Shown: positions 17,133-25,657, counted from the stretch's first letter. The stretch: DNA of 64,000 nt from Miltoncostaea sp036826475 (GCA_036826475.1 DAISWG010000015.1:7326-71325); one strand, 5' to 3'. The notes: generated from the sequence alone by a model not told the origin. Program-made: numbers and translations.

Positions 17133-17830
17133 GCCGCGAGAACCTGGTCCTCGGCGATGGCGTCCGCATCGGCGAGGACGTCGAGATCGGCGCGAACGTC
17201 GTGATCCACGACGGCACCGTGCTCGGCGACGGCGTGGTGGTCCAGGACAACGTGGTGCTGGGCAAGCAGCCGAAGCTCTCGAAGCGCTCCACCAGCGCGA
17301 AGAAGGAGCCCCTCGCGCCCCTCGAGGTCGGTGCGGGGTCCGCGATCTGCAGCGGCGCGGTGGTCTACGCCGGCACCGTGCTGGGCCCGGACGTGATCAT
17401 CGGCGACCAGGCGTCGGTGCGGGAGCGCTGCACCCTGGGTGAGGGCGTGGTGGTCGGCCGCGGGGTGTGCGTCGAGAACGACGTGCCGATCGGGGCGTTC
17501 ACCAAGATCCAGTCCAACTCGTACATCACCGCCTACTCCGAGCTGGAGGACCACGTCTTCATCGCGCCGTGCGTGACGACGACGAACGACAACTTCATGG
17601 GCCGCACGGACGCCCGCCACGCCCTGATCAAGGGCGCGATCATCCGCCGCGGCGCCCGCGTGGGCGGCGGGGTGGTGATCCTGCCCGGCATCGAGATCGG
17701 CGCGGAGGCCTTCGTCGCCGCCGGCGCGCTGGTCACCCGCGACGTCCCCGCCGGCAAGCTGGTGGCGGGCCTGCCCGCCCAGGTGTGGCGCGACGTCCCC
17801 CCGGAGGAGATGGTCGGCCGCGAGACGTAG
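17129..17830 (+). CDS. Left-handed beta-helix acyltransferase (WbpD-like)
   Basis: A 233-residue hexapeptide-repeat enzyme with many [IV]G.[DG].V-type turns from residue 9 to about 215 and a C-terminal PAGKLVAGLPAQVWRD segment as in sugar N-acyltransferases. It probably N-acetylates a 3-amino-3-deoxy UDP-sugar made by the preceding gene. The aminotransferase (WbpE step) expected between oxidation and acetylation is not in this window. The N-terminal extension with a polar KRSTSAKKE loop is longer than in WbpD. Confidence 0.87.
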   Translation: MSRENLVLGDGVRIGEDVEIGANVVIHDGTVLGDGVVVQDNVVLGKQPKLSKRSTSAKKEPLAPLEVGAGSAICSGAVVYAGTVLGPDVIIGDQASVRERCTLGEGVVVGRGVCVENDVPIGAFTKIQSNSYITAYSELEDHVFIAPCVTTTNDNFMGRTDARHALIKGAIIRRGARVGGGVVILPGIEIGAEAFVAAGALVTRDVPAGKLVAGLPAQVWRDVPPEEMVGRET

Positions 17831-17870
17831 ACGCCGCCGCCTGACGCTCGAGGCGCCCGACGGGACGGTC

Positions 17871-18329
17871 GTGGTGCGGGACCTCGGCGCCCCCGGCGCG
17901 CGGCTGCTGGAGATCGACCTCCCCGACGGGACCCGGGTGAAGGTGGCCGAGCACCTCTGCGGCTGGACCCCCGCCGCCGACCCCGACGGCCCCCTGTGGC
18001 CCACCATGGCCGACGCCCTCGCCGCCCTGAGCGGCCGCACCCGCGACGGCGAGGCCTGGATCTCGGTGCTCGAGGAGTTCGCGGCGAGCCCCGCCAACCC
18101 CGGCGGGGAGATCCTGCCGGCCGAGGAGGACGCCCGCCTCGCCGCGCTGCTGGTCGCGTCGCCGGCCATCCACGTCGACGGCCCCCGCGCCCACCACTCC
18201 GGCGGCTGGTACATGTTCATCGGCGGACTGCCGTTCGCCGGATGGGTGATGGAGTACGGGGACACGCCGGCCGAGGCGGCACGGGCGGCGCTCGACCGCG
18301 CGGAGCGCCTGCTGGAGCTCGGGGGGTAG
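17871..18329 (+). CDS. Hypothetical protein
   Basis: A protein of about 152 residues with no recognised domain. It is acidic overall, with TMADALAALSGR and GGWYMFIGGLPFAGWVMEYG as the most distinctive segments. The reading frame continues upstream as LTLEAPDGTVVVRDLG and looks protein-like, so the true start may be the CTG at 17841 and the GTG given here an internal codon. It follows the acyltransferase by about 40 bp and could belong to that operon. Confidence 0.6.
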   Translation: MVRDLGAPGARLLEIDLPDGTRVKVAEHLCGWTPAADPDGPLWPTMADALAALSGRTRDGEAWISVLEEFAASPANPGGEILPAEEDARLAALLVASPAIHVDGPRAHHSGGWYMFIGGLPFAGWVMEYGDTPAEAARAALDRAERLLELGG

Positions 18330-18367
18330 TGCCCCCGGGCCGGGAACTCAGGGGGTAGGCTCGACCG

Positions 18368-18745
18368 ATGTTCCGCCTCCAGCATGTGGCCGTGACGTTC
18401 CCCGAGGGCCGGGCCGACGCCATCCGCGGGTTCTACGCCGGGGTGCTCGGCATCCCGGAGATGTCGGTGCCCGAGGAGGTCGCGCACCTCGGCTGGGTGT
18501 GGTTCGCGACCGCCGACGACGGCGTGGAGCTGCACTTCATCCCCCACGCGATCGACCCCGACCCGGCGCGGGCGCACCACTTCTGCCTGCAGGTGGACGA
18601 CCTCGACGCCCTGCGCGGGCGCTTGGTGGCGGCCGGGGCGGAGGTCCGCGACGCGGGCGCCCGTATCCAGGGGCGCGACCGCGCCTTCGTGCGCGACCCG
18701 GTGGGGAACCTCGTCGAGCTGGTGGAGATACCCGCCGGCCCCTGA
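18368..18745 (+). CDS. VOC-family (glyoxalase-like) protein
   Basis: A 125-residue protein with two beta-alpha-beta-beta-beta modules: FRLQHVAVTFPEG at the start, a central AHHFCLQVDDLDALRGRL, and the C-terminal RDPVGNLVELVE. Candidate metal ligands are His7, the His near residue 74 and the terminal Glu. Single VOC units act as dimers in isomerases, dioxygenases and resistance proteins, so the substrate is open. TAGGCT lies 6 bp before the ATG and no ribosome site is seen, which suggests a leaderless mRNA. Confidence 0.82.
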   Translation: MFRLQHVAVTFPEGRADAIRGFYAGVLGIPEMSVPEEVAHLGWVWFATADDGVELHFIPHAIDPDPARAHHFCLQVDDLDALRGRLVAAGAEVRDAGARIQGRDRAFVRDPVGNLVELVEIPAGP

Positions 18746-18752
18746 GGGCTCG

Positions 18753-20435
18753 CTAGCGCACGATCACCCGGGCGGTGGCGCGGCCCCCGTAGATCACCCA
18801 CGGCACGCCGGCGGTGGTGCCGGCCGTGGGATCGGTGTCGTCCTCGTCCGCGCCCAGCAGCCGGACGGCGTCGTTGCGGTCGTCGGTCGCGCGGCGCAGC
18901 GCGCGGACCACCCGCTGCGTCGGGGTGCCGGACTGGCGGGCGGCGAAGCGGCCGGCGGCCATCACGGCGGCGCGGCGGGCGGGCAGGCCGCCGCCCAGGC
19001 CCAGCTGCTGCGTGAGGTCGGCGGGGAGCGAGTCGAAGCCGCCGGACGATTTCGGGACGATGCGGATCGCGGCGCGCCCCGGGAACAGGGTGCCGGGGAT
19101 GCGGACCGGCACGCGGATGGTCCGCTGCGCCGCCCGCCACGGCTGGATGCGCAGGAACAGCACCGCCCTGCCGCCCGCCGCGACGCGCCGGGGGGCGATG
19201 CGGGCGCCGACGATCCGCGCCGCCCGGACCGTCGTCTCCAGGCGCTCGTCGATGGTGATCGCCGAGATGGGGAGCCGCTTGACGCCGTTCTGCAGCATGA
19301 TCGACGCGATCCGCGCGGCCGTGCCGCTCGCGAGGGTGACCACGTCGCCCTCCGCGGCGTACAGGTTGCGGTAGACGAACGGGGTCTTGAGCGCCGGGCT
19401 CTCGATCCGGACGCGCAGCGACATGGTGCCGCGCGCGAGGCCGTCGGTGGTGCGGATGGCGGGCTCGTCCTGCAGCAGCGCCGCGATGATCGGCGCGGTG
19501 CGGTCGTCCGGGGCGATCGTGGTGCGAACCGTGCTGGTGGTGCCGCGCGAGACGTTCTGCGCGGTCGCCGTGCCCGCGATCCCCTCCACCGGTCCCAGGC
19601 GGCCGGTGATGCCGTCGGTGCGGTCGCCGACGATCATGCCCTGCAGGTTGCCGGGCTCCGCGAGCTTGTAGCTCGACCCGGTGATGGGGGCGGCGATCGT
19701 CTGGAACACGTAGGCGTCGCCCATCAGGAACCGGGTGGGGCCCGCCCCCGTGAACGGGTGGCCGAACCCGAGGACCGTGGGGCCGTCGACGTAGGTCACG
19801 GTGCCGACCGCGCCGAGCACCAGGTCGCCGCCGGAGAGCAGCGCCGTGACCGATGCGCCCGGCACGAGCGGCACGGGGGGCCGCATCGTCCGCGGCCCGA
19901 TGGAGTCGAGGCGCACGCCGGAGCGGGCGAGCTCGGCCGACAACGGTCCCACCAGCGGGCGCGACGCGCCGGCGATCGTCCATCGCTCCAGCGGGTAGAG
20001 GGCCCGGCGGCCCGGGTCGCGGCGCTCGGCCGCGCGGGCGGCGGCGCGGTCGCGGACCAGACGCAGGGGCTTCGCCGGCCCCGCCGCCGGGACGCGCTCG
20101 TTGGCGCGCAGCCCCGCGTCGGAGTCGATCATCTGCTCGATGGGGGTCACGCCCACGATGACGTTGGCCTGGTCGCCGCTGCCGTAGGCCACCGCGCCCA
20201 TCACGCGCGCGACGCCGTCGGCGCCGGTCACGTACACGGGGCTGCCGCTCATGCCCTCCGCCACGCCGCCGGTCGCGTCGATGAGCGGCCCCTCGGCGCG
20301 CACCAGGATCAGCGCGCCGCCGGGCGCGTCGGAGGAGTGCTGCACATCGAGCACCGTGACCGGGAACGTCACGATGTCGGTCCCCCGCACCACCGTGCGC
20401 GCCTGCCCGACCATCCCCGCCTGCACCTGCGACAA
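18753..20435 (-). CDS. SpoIVB-type (S55) serine peptidase domain protein, signal peptide out of frame
   Basis: The intact reading frame gives 560 residues. The N-terminal 220 residues resemble the SpoIVB S55 peptidase domain, with HSSDAPGG and the nucleophile motif EGMSGSPVY. A repeat-rich C-terminal half follows. The only in-frame start is TTG 20435, which would remove the export signal. The frame upstream reads RRAAIAPAAAPAAAGALAAA then GTAAAADPILPL, a clear signal peptide without a start. The natural GTG (20659, overlapping the SpoIID stop) is one base out of frame, so this gene is frameshifted here, or the assembly lost one base in a C8 tract. Confidence 0.75.
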   Translation of the reverse strand: MSQVQAGMVGQARTVVRGTDIVTFPVTVLDVQHSSDAPGGALILVRAEGPLIDATGGVAEGMSGSPVYVTGADGVARVMGAVAYGSGDQANVIVGVTPIEQMIDSDAGLRANERVPAAGPAKPLRLVRDRAAARAAERRDPGRRALYPLERWTIAGASRPLVGPLSAELARSGVRLDSIGPRTMRPPVPLVPGASVTALLSGGDLVLGAVGTVTYVDGPTVLGFGHPFTGAGPTRFLMGDAYVFQTIAAPITGSSYKLAEPGNLQGMIVGDRTDGITGRLGPVEGIAGTATAQNVSRGTTSTVRTTIAPDDRTAPIIAALLQDEPAIRTTDGLARGTMSLRVRIESPALKTPFVYRNLYAAEGDVVTLASGTAARIASIMLQNGVKRLPISAITIDERLETTVRAARIVGARIAPRRVAAGGRAVLFLRIQPWRAAQRTIRVPVRIPGTLFPGRAAIRIVPKSSGGFDSLPADLTQQLGLGGGLPARRAAVMAAGRFAARQSGTPTQRVVRALRRATDDRNDAVRLLGADEDDTDPTAGTTAGVPWVIYGGRATARVIVR

Positions 20436-20659
20436 CGGCAGAATCGGGTCGGCCGCCGCGGCCGTGCCGGCCGCGGCGAGGGCCCCCGCGGCGGCGGGCG
20501 CCGCCGCGGGGGCGATCGCGGCGCGGCGCCCCCCCCGCCCCGCGCCGCCCCCTGCCCCACCGGCGGACCCGGGTCGCCCGCCGCGGCCGTGCCGGCGGTC
20601 GCGAGGCCCCCGGCGGCGGCGGTCGCCCCGGGGGCGGCGATGGCGGCGCGCCGCCTCAC
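20436..20659 (-). repeat. Duplicated signal-peptide segment with a C8 (minus-strand G8) tract
   Basis: Segments at 20456-20530 and 20581-20655 are imperfect tandem copies offset by about 125 bp. On the minus strand they encode RRRAAIAAPGATAAAGG... and RRAAIAPAAAPAAAG... in different frames. Between them lies a run of eight C (20529-20536). One additional base there would join GTG 20659 to the S55 frame, giving a protein with two consecutive signal-like stretches. Confidence 0.65.
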
Positions 20660-21912
20660 CGGCCCGCCGCGCCCGCGCCGTTGGGGCGGACGCTGAACCA
20701 CGTGTCGCGCAGGCCGAGCTCGCCCCGCATCGTCCATCCGCTGAACGTCGCCGTCCGCCCCGTCGCGGTGGTCACCGTCGCCTGCACCACCCGGGGCGAG
20801 GCGCCGCGCCGCACCACATCGACCGACGTCACCGGGGCGCCCAGACCGAGCAGCTCGCCGAGCCGCCGCGCGCTGAACGTGGGCGGGTCCGGCCAGACGT
20901 GGAACGGGCTGATCTTGTCGAAGGGATCCGGCACGCTCTTCAGGTAGGGCCGCGCTCCGCTCCCCCCGAAGACGTTCTGGACGTCCTCGGTCCGCCCGCC
21001 GGACGTGGAGAAGAAGTAGGCGGTGATGACGGCGCCATCGTATGTCAGCACGGTGCCGCGGGTCTGTCGCACCGCCCGGTTCGACCGCGGATCCTCGGCG
21101 TCGACGCCCCCGTAGACCTGGCTGCGCTGGTCGTCGAACACGTCGTAGGTGCTGGTCGGGGTCATGGTGGAGAGCACGTAGCTGCGCGCGGCGATGGCCT
21201 GGGCGGCGAGTGCGGCGGGCGCGTCGTCGCCCCAGCTCGACGGCATCTCGCGCGGGACGACCCCCCGGAGGTAGCTCTCCATGTCCACCACGTTCACCAG
21301 GTCGAAGCGGCCGCCGGACGGCACCGCCCGGATTCCGCCGCGGTACCGCCGGGCCGCCTCCGGCTGGGTGGGGCCCCACGCCACCCAGCCGCCCTTCGCC
21401 CGCGACTGGAAGCGCACCGGCCCCGCGACGACCGCGACCACGCTGCGCCCGCGCCGGACGGCGAGCGTGCCGTCGGCGCGCGCCTGGAGCATGTAGGTGA
21501 CACCGGTGCGAAGCGGCGTGACGTTGCGGCCGCCGGCCCGACGGCCGAGCAGCCGCCACCGCTGCGGGCTCCAGAACCGGGCCTCCCGCAGGCCGGTGGA
21601 GAGCAGCACCCGGACGCCGCGGTTCCGCGCCGTGCCGAACCTCACCCCCGTGAAGTAGGCCGCCAGGATGCGCCGGGCGCTCCACCCCGCCAGCGCGCGG
21701 CCGCGCGCGCCGTACTGCGACATGCCGATCCCGTGACCGAAGCCGCGCCCCACGAACGTGAACGAGGCGGGTGCGGCGGGTGCGCTCGGGGCGGCCGGTG
21801 CGGGGGCCGTGGCGGGCGGGGGCGCCTGCCCCTGCCCGGACGCGGTGGCGCCGCCGGCGGCCAGCGCCGCGGCGGCGAGGAGCGCCGGCGGCAGCAGGCG
21901 GCGCGGGGTCAT
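20656..21912 (-). CDS. SpoIID/LytB-domain secreted protein
   Basis: A 418-residue exported protein. It has a signal peptide (about residues 4-25), a Pro/Ala linker, then the SpoIID domain with FVGRGFGHGIGMSQYGARG, VVDMESYLRGVVPREMP, AAQAIAARSYVL and the ITAYFFSTSGGRTEDV segment. SpoIID is a peptidoglycan lytic transglycosylase acting on denuded glycan. Vegetative homologues remodel the wall. Its TGA overlaps the GTG of the S55 peptidase gene, so the two were co-translated. Confidence 0.88.
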   Translation of the reverse strand: MTPRRLLPPALLAAAALAAGGATASGQGQAPPPATAPAPAAPSAPAAPASFTFVGRGFGHGIGMSQYGARGRALAGWSARRILAAYFTGVRFGTARNRGVRVLLSTGLREARFWSPQRWRLLGRRAGGRNVTPLRTGVTYMLQARADGTLAVRRGRSVVAVVAGPVRFQSRAKGGWVAWGPTQPEAARRYRGGIRAVPSGGRFDLVNVVDMESYLRGVVPREMPSSWGDDAPAALAAQAIAARSYVLSTMTPTSTYDVFDDQRSQVYGGVDAEDPRSNRAVRQTRGTVLTYDGAVITAYFFSTSGGRTEDVQNVFGGSGARPYLKSVPDPFDKISPFHVWPDPPTFSARRLGELLGLGAPVTSVDVVRRGASPRVVQATVTTATGRTATFSGWTMRGELGLRDTWFSVRPNGAGAAGR

Positions 21913-21959
21913 GGCACGGGGATTCGGCACGGGGTGCGGGGCACGTTAGCCTGCGGCCC

Positions 21960-22328
21960 GTGTCGCGCGAACCTCATCCGGTGGCCGGGGAGGCGGGGAT
22001 CGGGGAGTGGATCCGGCCGGACGTCGGCGCGCGGATCCGCCAGATGGTGGTCCACGGACCGTTCGTGGTGCAGCGGCGCGAGGACCTGGGCGGCGGCGCG
22101 TGCCTGCTGACGCGGCACCGCACCGCCCACGTCACGACCTTCGTGGTCGAGGGCTACTCGCTGCGCTCGGAGATCGGCCTGCCGTGCCACGTCGTGCACC
22201 TTCGCGACGAGGCGGACGGGGCCTCCTACGTCGTGGACACGGGCCTGTGCGGGCCGGGGCTCCCCTCCGACGCGTTCACGTCCTCCAGCGCTTCACCCCC
22301 GACGTCATCGTCACCATCCGCCGCTTGA
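21960..22328 (+). CDS. Hypothetical protein, overlapping the opposite-strand gene
   Basis: A 122-residue protein without a recognised domain. GTG 21960 has TAGCCT 7 bp upstream, as in other leaderless genes here. The first 100 residues look protein-like (WIRPDVGARIRQMVVHGPFVV, HVTTFVVEGYSLRSEIGLP), but the last 20 are low-complexity Ser/Pro and overlap the 3' end of the gene at 22276-22704. The C terminus may have been altered by a frameshift, because another frame continues as RFTPDVIVTIRRLIPHGIRE. Confidence 0.5.
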   Translation: MSREPHPVAGEAGIGEWIRPDVGARIRQMVVHGPFVVQRREDLGGGACLLTRHRTAHVTTFVVEGYSLRSEIGLPCHVVHLRDEADGASYVVDTGLCGPGLPSDAFTSSSASPPTSSSPSAA

Positions 22329-22704
22329 TCCCCCACGGGATCAGGGAATAGGCCGGGGCGAACGCGACCCGCCAGAACGCGCCCGCACCGACGTGCGGCG
22401 CCGGGGCCTTCGCCACCGGGCCGAGGCGCCGCATCGTCCGCTCGAACAGGGCGCGCTCGCCGGAGGTGCGCATCCGGCGCGGCAGCGCCGGCTTCGGCGG
22501 CACCTTCGCGGGGCGCGCCCCGGGGCGCAGGCCGGGGGTGCCGGCCTTGGCGAGACCGTCGGCCACCGCGTTCTCGCCCGCCTTGCGGGCGGTGGAGCCG
22601 GGCGGGGCCGGGGGTGCGGCGGGCAGGCCGCCGCGCCCGTGGTGGGCGACCTTGTCGTGCCCGAAGTACTCCCGCAGGTGCTCCGGGACCTCGTGCGCGC
22701 TCAC
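22276..22704 (-). CDS. Hypothetical basic protein at the end of the cluster operon
   Basis: A 142-residue proline/alanine-rich protein. It begins VSAHEVPEHLREYFGHDKVA and ends with a basic segment SLIPWGIKRRMVTMTSGVKR. The GTG overlaps the TGA of the flavoprotein gene (GTGA), making it the last member of a seven-gene coupled run. There is no known domain and a disordered middle. It may be peripheral to the membrane, but this is weakly supported. Confidence 0.6.
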   Translation of the reverse strand: MSAHEVPEHLREYFGHDKVAHHGRGGLPAAPPAPPGSTARKAGENAVADGLAKAGTPGLRPGARPAKVPPKPALPRRMRTSGERALFERTMRRLGPVAKAPAPHVGAGAFWRVAFAPAYSLIPWGIKRRMVTMTSGVKRWRT

Positions 22705-24035
22705 AGCTGGGCCATCCCGTTCAGCGCGGCCACCGACAGCGGCTCGTACAGGGCGCCGATCGGCGGGCTGTACACGTTCTCCATGAACGCCAGATCCTCG
22801 AGCGTGGCGCCGCGCTTCAGCGCGAAGGCCAGGAAGTCGGCGCGCTCCTTGATGCCCTCGCCGCCCACGAACTGGCCGCCGATGAGCCTGCCGGTGCCGG
22901 GCTCCGCCAGCAGCTTCACCCGCACCTGCTGGACGCCCGGGAAGTAGCGGGCCCTGCTGATGCCGTTGGCCGCGCCCACGACGTAGGGGATGCCGAGCGA
23001 CTGGGCCAGGTGCTCGCCCAGGCTCGCCCCGCCGATCTGGACCTGCCCGCCGACCATCCCCCACGGGATGTTCACCGGGTCGTAGCGGCGGTCGCCGCCG
23101 CCCGCGTTGGCGCCGGCCACGCGGCCCTGCTGCATCGCGTGCGAGCCGGTGAGCCCCTGGACGGCGATGCCGGTGCGGTTCTGCGGCACCTCGACCACGT
23201 CCCCCGCGGCGTACACGCCCGCCATCGAGGTCTCCATCCGCTCGTTCACCACCAGCGCGCCGGTGGAGCCGACCTTCAGGCCCATCGACCGGGCGATGGT
23301 GGTCTCCGGCTCCTTGTGGGTGGAGATGACGCAGATGTCGGCGTCGATGACGCCCTCGCTGGTGTCGACCCCGGTGAGCCTGCCGCCCGAGCCCACGAAG
23401 CCGTTGAGGCCGACGCCGAAGTGCAGGTGGCACCCGAGCTCCTTCAGGCTCTCCTGCACCGGCTCGGCGATCTCGGGATCGGCGATCTGGGCGAGCAGCC
23501 AGGCGTTCTCGTCGACCAGGTGGGTCTCGATGCCGCGGTGCGCGAGGGCGGTGAGCATCTCCACGCCGAGCGGCCCGGCCTCGAGCACGACGGCCTTCTT
23601 CACGTCGTCGAGCGTCTGGTTGAGCTCGATCCCGCGCCGGATGTTCTTGACGAAGGTGAGGCCCTCGAGGTCGTTCCCGGGCACGTCCGGGAGCGTGTAG
23701 TTCCAGCCGGTGCAGACGATGAGCTTGTCCCACGGCACCACGTCGCCGTTGGCGGTGATGGTGCGGTTGGCGGTGTCCACCGCCGTCACGACCGTCTGCG
23801 TCCGCAGGTCGATGCCCGCCTCGGCGTAGTTCTCCGGGCCGGCCAGGAAGAGGCGCTCGAAGTCGGGGATCTCGCGGCCGAGGACGTACGGGATGCCGCA
23901 CGGGGAGTACGCCACGTCCTCGTACTCGGTGCAGACGACCACGGTCGCGTCGGGGTCGGTGCGCTTTGCCATCGAGCCGGCGCTGATGCCCGCGGCCCCT
24001 CCCCCGATCACGCAGATGCGCTGGCCCATCGTCAT
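22701..24035 (-). CDS. FAD-dependent NADH oxidase / CoA-disulfide-reductase-like protein
   Basis: A 444-residue pyridine-nucleotide flavoprotein with FAD motif GGGAAGISAG (residues 11-20), the redox-active Cys46 in SPCGIPY, a second nucleotide-binding region around VVLEAGPLGVEM, and FAD motif YAAGDVVEVP. The Cys46 context is that of CoA-disulfide reductases, NADH oxidases and peroxidases. The usual GxGxxG of the NADH site is altered to EAGPLG, so nicotinamide use should be checked. It overlaps OsmC (ATGA) and the last gene (GTGA). Confidence 0.85.
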   Translation of the reverse strand: MTMGQRICVIGGGAAGISAGSMAKRTDPDATVVVCTEYEDVAYSPCGIPYVLGREIPDFERLFLAGPENYAEAGIDLRTQTVVTAVDTANRTITANGDVVPWDKLIVCTGWNYTLPDVPGNDLEGLTFVKNIRRGIELNQTLDDVKKAVVLEAGPLGVEMLTALAHRGIETHLVDENAWLLAQIADPEIAEPVQESLKELGCHLHFGVGLNGFVGSGGRLTGVDTSEGVIDADICVISTHKEPETTIARSMGLKVGSTGALVVNERMETSMAGVYAAGDVVEVPQNRTGIAVQGLTGSHAMQQGRVAGANAGGGDRRYDPVNIPWGMVGGQVQIGGASLGEHLAQSLGIPYVVGAANGISRARYFPGVQQVRVKLLAEPGTGRLIGGQFVGGEGIKERADFLAFALKRGATLEDLAFMENVYSPPIGALYEPLSVAALNGMAQL

Positions 24036-24487
24036 GCTCCCCTCTCGGCGTTCGTCGTCGCCCCCTGATCCGGCGCACCCAGGTGGTACCGGATCTCGGG
24101 CGGGTTCCTGATCGTGTTCGTGACCCAGCAGTACCGGGAGGCGAGCTCGACCACGGGGTCGAGCTCCTCCGCGGGGGTGGACGATTCCACCCACAGGTCG
24201 TACGCGCCGTGGCGGGGCTCGCCGACGGCGCGGTACGGCCGCACGTGCACCTTCACGTCGTCCAGGCGGACGCGGCGCTTCCCCGCGGCCCACGCGATCG
24301 CGATGCACATGCACGACGCCAGCGCGATCACGATCATCTCGGTCGGCATGGGGCCGGTGTCCTCGCCGCCGAACTCCGGCGGCTCGTCCACCCGCACCGT
24401 GTGCCCGCGGCCGGAGACGTCGGCGGACATCCCGCCGCGCCACTCGGCCGTCCACACCGCGTAGTCGTGCGACTCGTCGATGGGCAT
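24032..24487 (-). CDS. OsmC/Ohr-family protein
   Basis: A 151-residue protein of the OsmC superfamily, which reduces organic hydroperoxides or handles persulfides through two cysteines. Cys59 (ALASCMC) and Cys120 (SRYCWVTNT) fit the catalytic pair. Its position between the MSMEG_0565-type glycosyltransferase and the flavin reductase, with 1-bp and 4-bp overlaps, suggests a redox step or protection role in the same pathway. Confidence 0.85.
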   Translation of the reverse strand: MPIDESHDYAVWTAEWRGGMSADVSGRGHTVRVDEPPEFGGEDTGPMPTEMIVIALASCMCIAIAWAAGKRRVRLDDVKVHVRPYRAVGEPRHGAYDLWVESSTPAEELDPVVELASRYCWVTNTIRNPPEIRYHLGAPDQGATTNAERGA

Positions 24488-25650
24488 CAGACGGCCGCCC
24501 CCACCCGGTCGTAGATCCGCTCGTGCGCCGCCGCGGCCGCGTCCCAGGTGAAGCGGGCGGCCGTCGCCCGCCCCCCTTCGCGCAAATGGGACCCCGGGGT
24601 CTCGACTGCTCGGACGAGGGCGCGACCGAGCGACTCGGCGTCGCCGACCGGCACCATGAGGCAGTCGCGCCCGTCCCTCAGGAACTCCCGCAGCACCGGC
24701 AGGTCGCTCACGACCACGGGCAGGCCGGCGGCCTGGGCCTCCAGCACCACGAGCCCGAAGCCCTCCCGCTCCGACGGGAACGCGAAGACGTCGGCGGCGC
24801 GCATCAGCGGCGGCATCAGCTCGTCGGGCAGCGACCCGAGCACCTGGACGTCCGCCCGCGGGTCGACGTCGCGGCCGCGGGCGACGCGCAGGCCCAGGCG
24901 GGCGGCGTCCTCCTCCCAGGCGGCGCGGTAGTCGGCGTAGTCGAACAGCGTCTCGCCCCCGGCGATCGCCAGGAGGGCGCCCGCACCCATGTCGCCCCGC
25001 CGCGCCGCGAACGCCGCCAGCAGGGTGCGGCTGCCCTTCCGCGGCTCGATCCCCCCGATCGCGAGGACGGTGGGGCGGGCGCCCCAGCCCAGCAGGTCGC
25101 CGGCCGCCGTCCGGTCGAGCGCGCACCCCGCGAACCGGGCCGCATCGACCCCGTTCGGAATCACCTCCGCGTCCACGCCATGGTCGCGGCGCAGGACCTC
25201 CGCCCAGTGGCGGCTCACGCAGATGCGGTGGTCCACGTCCTCGATCGACGCCCGCTGGCACTCCTGCAGGACCGGGCTGGCGAAGTCGTCGACGTGGTGG
25301 ACGGTGCGGACGGCCGCGTCCACGCGGCCCTCGTCGCGGAGCGCGAGCAGCGCCCGGGCCGACAGGCAGTCCTCGGCGTGGTGCACGTCCGCCGGCCCGG
25401 CGGCGCGCATCCCCTCGGCCAGGGTGGCGGCGTACCGCAGGATCCGCGGCTCCACGTCCTCGCCCGGGCGCCGGTCGACCGGCACCAGGCGGGCGGGCAC
25501 GCGCGGCTCGCGGAAGAAGCGCGCCCCGTCGGCCGACAGCGCCCACAGCTCCACGTCACGGCCGCGGGCGGCCAGGGCCTCGGCCAGGTGCAGCGCGTGG
25601 ACCACCCCGCCGCGGGGCTTGGTGGAGTAGGTGACGATGCGGATCCTCAC
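24487..25650 (-). CDS. MSMEG_0565-family glycosyltransferase (GT4)
   Basis: A 387-residue GT-B enzyme. The N terminus RIVTYSTKPRGGVVHALHLAEAL and the middle HHVDDFASPVLQECQRASI are characteristic of the MSMEG_0565 family. The donor site has IGGIEPRKGSRTLL and the E-x7-E motif EREGFGLVVLE. In other genomes this family accompanies the MSMEG_0567/0568/0572 'nitrogen starvation' cluster, as here. Donor and acceptor are unknown. Its start follows the FdrA stop by 7 bp. Confidence 0.88.
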   Translation of the reverse strand: MRIRIVTYSTKPRGGVVHALHLAEALAARGRDVELWALSADGARFFREPRVPARLVPVDRRPGEDVEPRILRYAATLAEGMRAAGPADVHHAEDCLSARALLALRDEGRVDAAVRTVHHVDDFASPVLQECQRASIEDVDHRICVSRHWAEVLRRDHGVDAEVIPNGVDAARFAGCALDRTAAGDLLGWGARPTVLAIGGIEPRKGSRTLLAAFAARRGDMGAGALLAIAGGETLFDYADYRAAWEEDAARLGLRVARGRDVDPRADVQVLGSLPDELMPPLMRAADVFAFPSEREGFGLVVLEAQAAGLPVVVSDLPVLREFLRDGRDCLMVPVGDAESLGRALVRAVETPGSHLREGGRATAARFTWDAAAAAHERIYDRVGAAV

Positions 25651-25657
25651 CGCGCCC

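Noticed and set aside
20433..20435. TTG as the true start of the S55 peptidase
   Set aside because: It lies in the mature region after a recognisable signal peptide and has no ribosome site. I kept it only as the limit of the intact frame.
20251..22110. Plus-strand 619-codon open frame across the SpoIID and S55 genes
   Set aside because: Low-complexity composition typical of antisense frames; the minus-strand proteins carry recognisable motifs.
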